A stretch of 62,000 nt of DNA from Tubiluchus corallicola. Taxonomy: Eukaryota > Priapulida > Priapulimorpha > Priapulimorphida > Tubiluchidae. The stretch spans positions 1 to 62,000 of the forward strand of contig JAQGDQ010000200.1 in NCBI GenBank assembly GCA_030141605.1. The letters are read 5' to 3'. The position numbers were made by a program, and so were the translations under genes. Each line of letters starts with the position of its first letter. Positions within the stretch are counted from its first letter, which is position 1. Positions 22,857-34,100 of this stretch are shown here, one piece after another. A model generated the notes under the pieces. That model did not search any database. It worked only from the letters and a program-made list of their open reading frames with translations, and was not told the origin of the DNA.

Positions 22857-23252
22857 GCATGGCCTATTTCAGCCTAAGCGAGGCCCGGGGAAGTGAGGGG
22901 TGTGAGGACGCTCGGGGGGGGGGGGGGCGAAGCGCCGGGGAGCGGACGCCACCATGGTTGGCGCTCAGAAAATTTTTGAACTGCTTGAACGCCGGAAAAG
23001 CATTTTCGAAGAGAAAATATGGAGTTATACAGTTGTTAAAGGAAAGAACAATTGAAAGAAAAACTGCTTTTTTCAAGACCAGTCCTTAATACTTGTCAAA
23101 TAGTTAAATCAAAAACAACATTACAAGCCGATGTTAGAAATTCCGAAATTGAAAACAGCTGAACATCGGCACCGAGCCGCACAAGGCAAACGGCGGGTGA
23201 GGCCCCGGGGAAGTATCCCCACTTCCCCCCTTGAAATAGGGCCTGGTAGTGG
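22857..23252. mobile_element. MITE with GGCCTATTTCA ends and a 14-G run
   Basis: Left end GGCATGGCCTATTTCAGCC; right end TTGAAATAGGGCCTGGTAG (inverted). The ends are G+C-rich, with GAGGCCCGGGGAAGTG near the left end and GAGGCCCCGGGGAAGT near the right end in the same orientation. An uninterrupted run of 14 G occupies 22914-22927. Overlapping frames on both strands are not credible genes. Confidence 0.5.
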
Positions 23253-24245
23253 GGAAGAAAAGGGAAATGTCTCAAGAAACTTTCCATGCAAAGTTATTTT
23301 ACTCTCCATTAATGTAGCTGTTTGACAGTTTATGTAACTGAAAAAGAAATTTTTTAAATAAATTAAATTGTTCGCTCCGTCTGATAAAACAGCACTGCAT
23401 TCCCCGCCGTCTGCAACACTTGTTCACTAAAACACATCATACTTATGGTTATTGACATCATAAAGTAATTTAAACGTCTGGATAATTAGCGAAACTGGAC
23501 CACGAATGCCCTGATTATTTTTTAAACTTTACTCAGTGTTATCTAAACTTGTTTCAAACGACCTACCATCATAATGACTGCGACTAACTGGAAATTCAAA
23601 TTTACATGTTTTGTACAGCGTTACTGCTAATGCATGCGTATCCTATATGCAATAAGACAGCATGTAAGTGAACAAAGACAAATTTCTTAAGCTTTATTAA
23701 TGAAGAATGTTTTCTTGAGCTAAAAGCAATTGAATGGTGTCAATACGTGACTTATAATTCCGGTTGCCTCACTTTAAAATGTTTAACTTTTTGGAGACTG
23801 TACAGCGATACTAAATTAGATGCTCCGGGTCGTATTCTGCTAACAGAAGATGTAATTATACGATGTCACCCCAGAACCGGTTTCTTACTCAAGGAGCGGA
23901 TAGTACGAAACTGATGCTGTCCTTTATAACATTGAGAAAAATTATTACCAAAGAATTTTCAAAGGAATAAAAAAAGCACAATCAGAGCTTATTCAATGCA
24001 CCAAGAAAGTGCAAAGATTTTATACTTACCCAGTAGAAAAATAATAAACTGTTTCTGTTCGTTTTTTTGTTAAGTTGCTGATTATTTTTGTTTGTACATG
24101 CCTTACTTGACATGTCGCTTAATTTTCTTCAATTTGGATAGGGGTGGTTGACTTGGTGACGCTTGATCTTTTCGCCACCCCGTCTCTTTTCCATCTTTAT
24201 TTTAGTTTTTTGCTTTTGTTTATGTTGATTTTGTAACATTCAGAG
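23253..24245. other. Non-coding DNA with a family B core fragment and a LINE-like tail
   Basis: 23540-23700 matches the centre of the family B element at 52020-52150 (ACTTGTTTCAAA, TACAGCGTTACTGC, GCATGTAAGTG). 24100-24270 ends ACAAATAAAATTTTTTTCTT, resembling a LINE 3' tail. Otherwise unrecognised. Confidence 0.35.
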
Positions 24246-24276
24246 ACAAATAAAATTTTTTTCTTTACTTACTTAC

Positions 24277-24311
24277 TTGTGTGTGTGTGCGCGTGCGTGC
24301 GTGTGCGTGTA
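24277..24311. repeat. GT/GC dinucleotide microsatellite
   Basis: Alternating GTGTGTGTGTGCGCGTGCGT and continuation. Confidence 0.85.
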
Positions 24312-24711
24312 GCATATTAAAGTTATTAATAAATACAGTTTAAATTAAGTTAAAGTATTACTTTACAAGATCTTTATGTGCCAACCTATAAATCAACAGC
24401 TACGTTTTTAAGCAGCCATTTGACGAAGCAATGACGTAAGAAGAAAGGCACAGAGACTATACAAGCCTACAATATCCTACTGTATGCATACTACTGATGC
24501 AAATGTCACAGCAGGTAAAGAAAACAGGATCAACATTCCTAAATTCCTATATGTCTTGAGGCATAAACAATTGAAAGCGTCTATTTGACGCTGGACGACT
24601 TTTTGACAAGGACCTATTGTCGGTTTCTTAATGACAGGAAAGCTGAGTCAACTTTTAAACTTTAGTTGCCAGGCTTAGGGCATTCTGTGAAGTACAGTAG
24701 CACAAGATGGT

Positions 24712-24801
24712 GACTGGCTTGCTTCAGATACTGGCTTACTTCAGATGCTGGTTTACTTCAGATGCTGGCTTACTTCACACGCTGGCTTACTTCAGATGCT
24801 G
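24712..24801. repeat. 18-bp tandem repeat, about five copies
   Basis: Unit GGCTTACTTCAGATGCTG with small variants. Confidence 0.85.
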
Positions 24802-25224
24802 TTTCTAAACTTGATGAGGAGGTTGCGGAAAACACGGGAAACTTCAGTTCATTAATTTAGTGCTGCTTCTTACACAAAAAATCCACAAAACATGATTCAC
24901 GTGACACCTAGCTTACCCAGCGCTAATTCTTTCATGAAAATGTTTCACATTGTCAGAAAAAATGAGTCCAATTATTCACCCGTGTATATTTTATGGACAA
25001 TTTTGTCTGTTTTTCTGCAAATCTTCTAATGTGTTCTTAAATGTACTCAACGTTTGCCATAACCATCTCCATAAGTTTCCATAAGTTTATTTGTTTTTGA
25101 ATCGCAATTTAGGCCTAAAGAAAGTACCTTGTGGGCAGTACAGTAACAACGGAGCTGTTCAGTTGATTCGAACCGAATGTCACAATCGAAATCGGTTTGT
25201 GACCATACCCACACATTCGTTTAA
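24802..25224. other. Non-coding DNA
   Basis: Nothing recognised. Confidence 0.3.
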
Positions 25225-25855
25225 AACTATAATCAGACTTAAATCCGTGAAAATTTGCCATTTCTGCTCTTGAGTTAAATCAGTGCAAACTCTTGTTACG
25301 GTACCTAATTTTAACCATAGCTTTTAAATCCGTGGATACGTCCTTTAAGTCCGCGAAAATTTGCCATTTCTGCTCTTGAGTTAAACCTGTGCAAACTCTT
25401 GTTAATGTACCTAATTTTAGCCATAGATTTTAAATCTGCGAATACGTCCTTTAAATCCGTGAAAATTTGCCATTTCTGCTCTTGAGTTAAATCAGTGCAA
25501 ACTCTTGTTACGGTACCTAATTTTAACCATAGCTTTTAAATCCGTGAATACGTCCTTTAAGTCCGCGAAAATTTGCCATTTCTGCTCTTGACTTAAATCA
25601 GTGCTAACTCTTGTTACTGTACCTAATTTTAGCCATAGATTTTAAATCTGCGAATACGTCCTTTAAATCCGTGAAAATTTGCCATTTCTGCTCTTGAGTT
25701 AAATCAGTGCAAACTCTTGTTACTGTACCTAATTTTAGCCATAGATTTTAAATGCGTGGATACGTCCTTTAAGTCCGTGAAAATTTGCCATTTCTGCTCT
25801 TGAGTTAAATCAGTGCAAACTCTCGTTACTGTACCTAATTTTAACCATAGCTGTC
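25225..25855. repeat. 106-bp minisatellite, six copies
   Basis: TTGCCATTTCTGCTCTTGAG recurs every 106 bp (about 25255, 25361, 25467, 25573, 25679, 25785). Variants alternate in the CCATAGCTTTTAAATCCGTG versus CCATAGATTTTAAATCTGCG section, suggesting a two-unit higher-order pattern. Confidence 0.95.
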
Positions 25856-26884
25856 CTTCTCCGGGTCAGTAGCTTTATTTACCGCGTATGTTTTAAATTG
25901 TTTGAATAACCCGGCTAATAGCGACTATAAACTTGAGCAAGCAAACAATAGAGGGCGACGTTAAGGTGGGAGCTAGTGAAGAATTCTCAGAAACAGAAAG
26001 ATCCGCTCTTTCTCAGCATGACTAAGAACATAAAATGAAATGCCTTTACATGTTAGTAAAATTAATATTTGCACGCAAAATAATAATAACGTTGTTCTGT
26101 CAGGCTCCATAGGCGTACGAGCGGGGGGTCAGGGAGTCTGATGCCCTCCCGGGGCAAATGAATTGTACATTTTCAGGACAAATAATTCTGTTTTAAAATT
26201 TCAAAATGTAAGATTTCAAAATTCAAAAATTGGTTACATTACCTCTTTTCACTGGCTACAATTAAAGTGTTTCTTGTACGATGAGTTGTTTTTAACTTTT
26301 GGTAATTGTAAAATTATAATAACGCCTACTATCAATTTTAGTTTACCAAATCTCATTGAGTCCATTTCACATTTGTTAAATACGTGCTCATCATTATGCT
26401 GGCAAAGTTATAAACATCTTTGCAAAAGGAAACATAAACCGTCACTGTTATTTCCTTTGAATTTCTGAAACATAAGAAATGGTATTTCCTTTTCTCCCTT
26501 CGTTATTTTTTTGATTTTTGGCAATAATGAGTGAAAGGAGCTTAAAAACACACTAGGGAAAATGCCATAATGCTTAGCATACTAAAATATGTTTACGTTC
26601 ACTTGTGATTACTTATTTGTATAGCGAGGCGTATTTGTATATTTTTTTGTATATTTCCTTGTTCGCTGTGTATTTTACATTGAATAAAAATGCGTAAAAA
26701 TACAAGATAAACATATAGAGCTATAAGTTTGAATATTTTGTTTTTAAACACTTTTCTCAGTCTGTACCCTACATAATTATGTGATCGATTATTTACACTT
26801 ATACCCTACATAATTACGTGGTCAGTTGTTTACACTTATTTGGAAATCACTTAAAAGAAAATAATGATTGTGTAAACATGAGTT
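25856..26884. other. Non-coding DNA
   Basis: The 101-codon frame at 26163-26468 is AT-rich and unrecognised. A 40-bp phrase with CCCTACATAATTA is duplicated at 26766-26830. Confidence 0.3.
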
Positions 26885-27360
26885 CAGAATAAAGAATGCT
26901 CTAAAATATTGAAAACTACAATAGCTTATTTTAAATCAAAGCTTAGATTAAATAATAATTACCCCAGATACTCAAATTTCGTTAAACTTTCAAAGCTACG
27001 CGCGACTCAGTGAATCTACTGCGGCGCCTTTTTGTCACATGCGCATGCCGACAAATAGAAGGCGGTACCGTGATAAGCATGATCATGAACTGCTGTGTTA
27101 GTTTCATGACGGCATATGATGTAGAGCCCGTTTTCGTGACATCATACGTTTAACCAGTACTGTAACACTTATGCAAATGTGCTTGATGCGCAAGGGAAGA
27201 TGCCTGCCATTGCACAAACTGTGGTTAGTTTCTGACGAGAGCAATAGCTGTGCTCGGCTGCCGTTAATTAACTTTCTAAGCTAATTCTTCAAATATAGGA
27301 AACAATTGTTAACTTTTATAGGCAAGAAAATGTATATTTTGGACAGTAAATTAGATAAAA
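26885..27360. mobile_element. Family D TTAA element (inverted), ends eroded
   Basis: Reverse complement of the element starting at 46353: shared GGCAAGAAAATGTATATTTT, GCGCAAGGGAAGATGC and GCATGATCATGAACTGC segments. Its left side (AGAATAAAGAATGCTC) is the opposite end of the family, seen again at 11600-11688. Confidence 0.65.
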
Positions 27361-28034
27361 TGATGCCCCACCCTTGTGAAACTTCCTCCCGTTCTTCCGT
27401 TTAGTAAAATTAGACAAAAATTCTATCTTCACCTTTTAGCTATCTTTTATTTGCCAATTCTTTATTTTTCCGCATGTTTTAATATTCGTCCTTGGCACAT
27501 AATAGACTAGGATTTGTTGGAGGTGAAATTTTTTAGTAACAATCCTATTCTTCCACTCAATTACTGCAGTGAGATTAAGCGTATAGAGAACAGTATTTTT
27601 TACTGATCATGCGTACTTCCCCAGTGAAAAACTTCACGCGTCGATTTAGAAGCAAGAATTCGCGGGCTGTTATTAGTTCAAGTTATTAGCTGTTTTGTGT
27701 TCACACAATCGATGGATGAAATTTTGAAAATGATTAATGATGCTAATTAACTTACATACAGCGAAGTTTTCCTTTGCGGAACAAGAAAATTATGTTGAAC
27801 TAATGAAATTAAATGAAACAGTTTTTTTTTGCATTTGGATGATAGATTTGCTCCATAAAACGACGTATAATGTCACGCGACTGGTGACACATTTAGCTGA
27901 CACAACAATCTTTCTCCCTATCTAGAGAAAAGTCTTACTAAATGTTGCAACAGTTGATTTTTGAAAGTTTTTCCGTAGCCGCTGAGCTAAATGGCAACTT
28001 GACTGATGTTAAACGGATTGAATATTGGTGTTGT
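27361..28034. other. Non-coding DNA
   Basis: The 62-codon frame at 27737-27925 is not recognised. Confidence 0.3.
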
Positions 28035-28365
28035 GGCGTTGTCACTGCCGCAGTCGTTGTTGTCGTCATTGTTGTTGATGGTGTTGTTATTGCTGTTGCT
28101 GCTGCTGCTGCTGTTGTTGTTGTTGTTGCTGCTGCTTCTGCTGTTGTTGTTGTTGCTGCTGCCGCTGTTGTTGTTGCTTTTGTTGTCGTTGTTGTTGTTG
28201 CTGCTGTTGTTGTCGTTGTTGTTGCTGCTGCTTCTGCTGCTGTTGTTGATGTTGTTGTTGCTGCTGCTGTTGTTGTTGTCGTCATTGTTGTTGATGGTGT
28301 TGTTATTGCTGTTGCTGCTGTTGTTGTCGTTGTTGTTGTTGCTGCTGCTGCTGCTGCCGTTCTTC
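28035..28365. repeat. GTT/GCT trinucleotide microsatellite
   Basis: About 330 bp of GTTGTTGCTGCT-type triplets, all with the T/G-rich strand on top. The segment GTTGTTGATGGTGTTGTTAT occurs at both ends, about 215 bp apart, indicating an internal duplication. Poly-Val, poly-Leu, poly-Asn and poly-Thr frames are artefacts. Confidence 0.95.
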
Positions 28366-28986
28366 ATATATGGTATGGAACTCGTAAAAAGATCTGTACT
28401 TGCCCAGCCATTCAGATCGTATTACCATTGTTTCGTTTACTTTAATGAATGTATATTCAAACTAAGGAAAACTTTACCTTAGTTCAAGAAATTTCCATTT
28501 GCTAGAAGATATTTTAATGAAATCTGTTCCCTCTCTGTTGAATCCCTTTATGACTACCTTATGAATGAAATGGAGCTTTTACCTAAACCCGCAAAGGAAG
28601 AATTACATTTCAATGTACACGGTTTATTGTAAGATAATTACCGCACCCCTCTGATTTAACACTAACCTTGCATTTCATAATCCCATATATGGTTATCTTC
28701 CAAGCCACGCCTCAGAGAAGACCATTTTATGTCCTCTGCCCCAGCTAAATGATCACTGCTGTACGTGGTGTATGTCTTTTATTACAAAGTAGTGCCTTCA
28801 CAATCCGTAATTTGAGCATAGTTTCACATGCTTCGTGGATTTTTGCTATAAAATGTACAATTATCACTGCTGTGTCAAGGGGACCATTATTAGCTCACGA
28901 ATGCGGCGGGAGGGGGTAGGTGGTACTCCGTATTGAAGCTTTTAAAATCTGCCCGGTAAGACGGCGATTTTCATAGAATTAGTACA
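28366..28986. other. Non-coding DNA between two microsatellites
   Basis: Nothing recognised. Confidence 0.3.
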
Positions 28987-29500
28987 ATTGTTGTTGTTGT
29001 TGTGGTCGTCGTCGTCGTCGTCGTCGTAGTAGTAGTAGTTGCAGTAGTTATTGTTGTTTTTGTTGTTGTTGTCGTAGTAGTTGTAGTAGTTATTGTTATT
29101 CTTGTTATAGTTGCTGTTGTTGTTTTTGTCGTAGTAGTTGCAGTAGTTATTGTTGTTGTTGCTGGTGTTGTTGTTGTTGTTGTTGTCGTAGTAGTTGTAG
29201 TAGTTATTGTTGTTGTTGTTGTTGTTGTTGTCGTAGTAGTTGTAGTAGTAATTGTTGTTGTTGTAGTAAGTGTTGCTGTTGTTTTTGTTGTTGTCGTAGT
29301 AGTTGTAGTAGTTATTGTTGTTGTCGTAGTAGTTGCAGTAGTAATTGTTATTGTGGTTGTTGTTTTTGTTATTGCTGTTTTGTTGTTGCCGTAGTAGTTG
29401 TAGTAGTTATTGTTGTTGTTATAGTTGTTGTCGCTATCGCTGTCGTTGTTGATGATGTTGTTGTCATCGTTGTCGTTGGTGCTCTGCTGTTGTTGTTTTT
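28987..29500. repeat. GTT/GTA/GTC trinucleotide microsatellite
   Basis: About 515 bp with a loose higher-order unit of the type GTCGTAGTAGTTGTAGTAGT followed by TATTGTTGTTGTTG. Same strand polarity as the array at 28035. Confidence 0.95.
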
Positions 29501-30376
29501 GTTAAAATAAGCAAGTGCGTATTTTTATTTTATGGTTTCCATAAGTATCTTCTTTTGTATAACCTATTTTGCCCATGTTACTCATGAATTCAAAAATTCT
29601 GTTCCTAAACTTAATGCTTTTACTGAAAATGCAATTCGTCTACGATTTCTACGTCTGGCGAAAACCTACTGTAAAATACGCTTATAAGCTTCTTTCTTTC
29701 CGCGGAAGTAATTTAGGTATACAAAATTATACTAATGACTAATCAGTTTTCACTAATCTGCTTTAATTTTACTTTCAACAAATCGACTCAGAATTTCACT
29801 TCTCAGATCTGTTATTTCCTGCTACGTGAATTGTAAAACACCTGCGTTGTTTGTTGTTAATGAGAGGTTTTGATTTGACCCACTTCATGTCTATCTGACC
29901 CGGACGACAAGTACCCGCCTTTGTGCATTCATATTTGCCTGGCCAATTTCTTATGAAGTTTACGATTTATTTCATAAATCTTTTATAATCGAACTCAGCG
30001 AAAACTGGGCAAGAGTTCAACGATCTTTCAAAGGAGGTCGTGGAATTAACATAATGAATGATAAATGTTCACTCTTCACTGATAAATGTTCCTTTTTCCA
30101 TTATCTCCATAATAATAAATTAGTCGTCGTAATAATGTAGTAATAAAGTAGTAGTATCTTGGTAGTAAAAATAAACCAGTAATAATAAAGTAGATGATGA
30201 ACTGAATGTCCTATAAGACAAGAGAGGAATGTTTTGGTTTCTCTCTCATTTTTGTTCTAACTTTCAATATATATGTTTCCCTAATGAGAAGTCTTTCTAA
30301 TTTCGTCACAAGATGTAAAAGTTATAAAAATCAATGTTAGATCGGTCCAGAAAATATTTGAATTCAGGACCTGAAT
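29501..30376. other. Non-coding DNA
   Basis: Nothing recognised except a short TAATAA/GTAGTA-rich stretch at 30110-30200. Confidence 0.3.
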
Positions 30377-30765
30377 GAGATAACTTAGAAAAAGTCTGAC
30401 TGATTAATTGCAACTATAGTAGAATAATAACCGAGATAACTCAGAGCAAGTCTGACTGATCAATTGCAATAATAGTAGAATAATAACCGAGATAACTCAG
30501 AATAAATTTGACTGATTAATTGCAATAATAGTAGAATAATAACCGAGATAACTCAGAGTAAGTCTGACTGATTAATTGCAATAATAGTACAATAATAACC
30601 GAGATAACTTAGAGCAAGTCTGATTGATTAATTGCAATAATAGTAGAATAATAACCGAGATAACTCAGAACAAGTCTGACTGATTAATTGCAATAATAGT
30701 AGAATAATAACCGAGATAACTCAGAACAAGTCTGACTGATTAATTGCAATAATAGTAGAATAATA
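30377..30765. repeat. 56-bp minisatellite, about seven copies
   Basis: Unit GATAACTCAGAGCAAGTCTG plus ACTGATTAATTGCAATAATAGTAGAATAATAACCGA in consecutive copies with few changes. It ends about 310 bp before the first supported SLC6 exon. Confidence 0.95.
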
Positions 30766-31077
30766 TGTCTATGATATCAAGACATTTATACATGTAAATT
30801 GCTTTGTTGTATGTGTCTATGTGTTTGAACCATTATACCATATACACGTAGTTTCTGTGCATTGTTGTAGTCTGTTCCTTTTTTTTTATCTCTAATGCAG
30901 TTTTATTCTTTTGTTTTCTGTTCTAAGGTTCAATAAACGATATCATAAGAAATTCTTCAAATAATTTGTGGCAGGTTAAGAGGTGGAAGGGGCACGTATT
31001 GGTTGCAAGTTGTAAAACGTGTGAAATTAAAACGCCATCGATGAAGATTTAATTTCTCAAATTTTAATTTTTTTCAG

Positions 31078-31143
31078 CCCGTACAGAGCTTGTCCTATAC
31101 TCCACATGACCCAGACAGATATGGGGCACCACCTCCTTACACA
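31078..31143 (+). CDS. SLC6 exon: cytoplasmic N-terminus
   Basis: After TTTTTTTCAG; encodes [20 protein letters not shown] plus YT, then GTAAGT. No in-frame ATG exists before the upstream stop at 31042, so this is not the first exon. Pro/Tyr-rich, as expected for a cytoplasmic tail. Confidence 0.8.
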
Positions 31144-34100
31144 GTAAGTACATCGGATTATAATTGCTCTAACTAGATTAAGATATGGTTTAACAAGTTT
31201 CAGTTGTATAAGTGTGTAATTAGTAGTATGGATCCTTTTGTATCTGGCTGCAATTTTGTTTGTTTTTAAAGAGGACGAAAATGGAATCAATGAAACTTTA
31301 CACTGTGTTATCTAAGCATGTTTTAAGCAATTTTTTTGTTAAAATGGCTGCGCCTAACGGTCATGGCGGAGTATAAACTCTCAAGCTTTATACAGCATTA
31401 GGTCTACTGCTAACGCAAGCTCTGTATGCAATAACATGGCATAAAAGCGGTACGGAATTTCAAAACGAAATTTTTATCTTTATTTATGAAGATTTTTTGT
31501 GCTTTTTGAATTTCGTGCGACTTTTGGGCCATTTGAATTTGAAGCAGCCTAGTAACAAAAATTTGTTCAAATCCTGCAACAAACTGCAGGCTCAGTCAGC
31601 TTTTGAGACAGTGGCAAGACGGGCATCTTGCATTGACAAAGTCTAAAATAGTTTGAGTTATGAGAAAGGGCTGCACTTTGTTGAAAAAAAACATTTTTAA
31701 TAGTGACAGACTAATGTGGTTCATATGGTGCTTTGAACCTCAGTTTATGATGAAGTAGTAAGGACCTCCGCCCACGTGATTTTATACCGTCTTTCTAACA
31801 TTACCGTCATTCCTTCGTAACGGGTTCCAGTTGTCAAAAGTCGCGTTTGATTCGTGTGAGAGCTTGCATTTTTTGGAGAAAACTAGAAAAAGAAAATTAG
31901 TAATCAATATGTGTAATGACTTTTGAAACACCCCGTATTTTCTTATTTAGAATGGACGAATGGTCGACAGTGACAAGGATGGAGTAGATGATGAAGAAGA
32001 ACACAGAGGCATCTGGGGCTCAAAGTGGGAGTTTTTGCTTTCTTGTATTGGATTATCAGTGGGGATTGGGAACGTTTGGAGGTTTCCATACCTATGTTAT
32101 GACAATGGAGGAGGTAGGTTCTTTCCAGAGGCCTTGTTTTGGTAATTCTGTTGGTGAAACGAATTTTTTGCAGTGACAAACTATAACGAAATACGCTATT
32201 GTTGTAGTAGATCATATCAATGACGGTGAAATTTGTCTCCTTAAGAATTTGTCCTCAGGTTGCGTATTTATAACTGACTCCAATGAATCCAGTATTTTAG
32301 AACTCTCTCGTTTAATGTAATTTATTTCCTTATTTGAAGCTTCTGTCTATAGAACAATCACAACAAATCAATATACAGTACACGATTACAAACGAACTAC
32401 CTTTGCTAACACTATAGTATTGTGGATTATGTAATGAATTCGTATGAAATCCACTCTGTAAATCCACATAAAAACCTGGAGGACTTGTTATTGAATGCCA
32501 CGGACGCCAGTGTGGCCGCCATATTGGATATCTATTCGAATAGAGTGGTCTAGGACGCGGTATTTGAACTAGGGAACTCCAGAATGTTCTAAAAAGTACT
32601 GTACCACCATTTTGGTCGCCATCTTGGATTGGATGAGCTGAATTGACATCATTCTAAAGCTGTCCCGAAGCCATGCTAATTGTAATAATGTAAATAATGT
32701 ATAAACAAACACACATACAAAAATTTATATATTGTTAGGGCCGTAGATAGTAAATCAATACAGTTTGTATCTTACAGTTTTTTGCGTTTATAGCTGCATT
32801 CCTCATACCATACATTATTGTTCTCATCTTGGTCGGAAAGCCTATGTATTACATGGAATTGGCTTTTGGTCAGTATGGAGGAGAGGCGCCATTGACCATT
32901 TGGTCTTGCGTGCCTATCGCTAAAGGTAAGTTTAGCTTTATTCTGCGCAAACGGTCATGTCAATGAAACGATTTAGCTTTATTTCGAAACGTGCTTAGCA
33001 TGAGTGTTTGTAAAATCAGGATTTAATTACCTTGGGCTAGGCGTGCTAGGTATGAAAAGTATTGTTAAAGTACGAGTACACAGTTTTAGTAAAGGATTGC
33101 TACAGTAAGTGCAAAAAACAGCAGTATCTTTGCGGAACTGTTTTAATTTAATGGCCAACCTGCCATGATTTCTCTCTTTCCGCACTGGTTTTGGTGGTCA
33201 AGTGGTCTAAATTCCGGACTACAACGACGTAGTGGCCAGGCATATACCTTACATGTTATTCGTTATTTTTGTGCTGCGTTCTTATATCTAAAATTGGATG
33301 TACATACATGAAAATGCCTGTACATGTTTGGAGGATGCGCAAACAGTTGAACATTTGCTTTTTAATTATACTCTGCTAGATGGAAATATAAGATTTACGC
33401 TCGCAAATATCCTACAACCTCAGAACATTAGTAAAATTTATACCACTCGTGACAAAAACCTGCTAGTTGTTTTTACTGAGTTAGTCTGTAATCAATTTTT
33501 GCAAACCTTAGTTAGCATAAATTATTAAACTTTTCGAAACAGAACAAATTTAGATGCATATAAATTTTCTATTTCAAGTCACTTTTAGATTTATACAGGT
33601 CGTTATATGTACAGTACTCAGGCGGTCTATATAATAGTCTAGTACTTCTTTTAACAAATTAATACATAACACAGTACCCACATTCTCCACATAACCAAAC
33701 TGGTTGGGCGTGACAGGTAAAAAATTAGCATAACGAGTCACTACAAGAACTACTAAAACTTTACTAGAGAAATACGTATGTTGAGATTGATTGATTACAT
33801 AATGACGTATTAAATCTATCTCTATTTTGCACAATGTAAAGCTGGTGACTTCGAATTTAACGTAAGTAGATCTTACTGCACGTTTCTTTTCATTTCGAAA
33901 GCTAAAATCACAGTTTAGTATAATTTTTGATCTGAATTACACATATATGGAGTACCATAATCCTTTCAGGGCTTATAAGACCTCTCATAGACCTTGCATT
34001 TTGTCTTTTGTTCAATTGACGTTGTTCAAGTCACGCCAGAATTAGGCTTTCGCTTTTATTAAAAAACGTCAAGTAATAATCGAGGTTTTTACAATAGCTA

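Noticed and set aside
22832-23325. Overlapping frames on both strands in a G+C-rich block
   Set aside because: Explained by the GGCCTATTTCA-ended element with its G run; low stop density follows from local G+C content.
28035-28482. Open frames of poly-Val, poly-Leu, poly-Asn or poly-Thr on both strands
   Set aside because: They are translations of a trinucleotide microsatellite in every frame; no start context, splice sites or non-repeat domain.
29002-29394. 130-codon poly-Val frame
   Set aside because: Same explanation: a GTT/GTA/GTC microsatellite.
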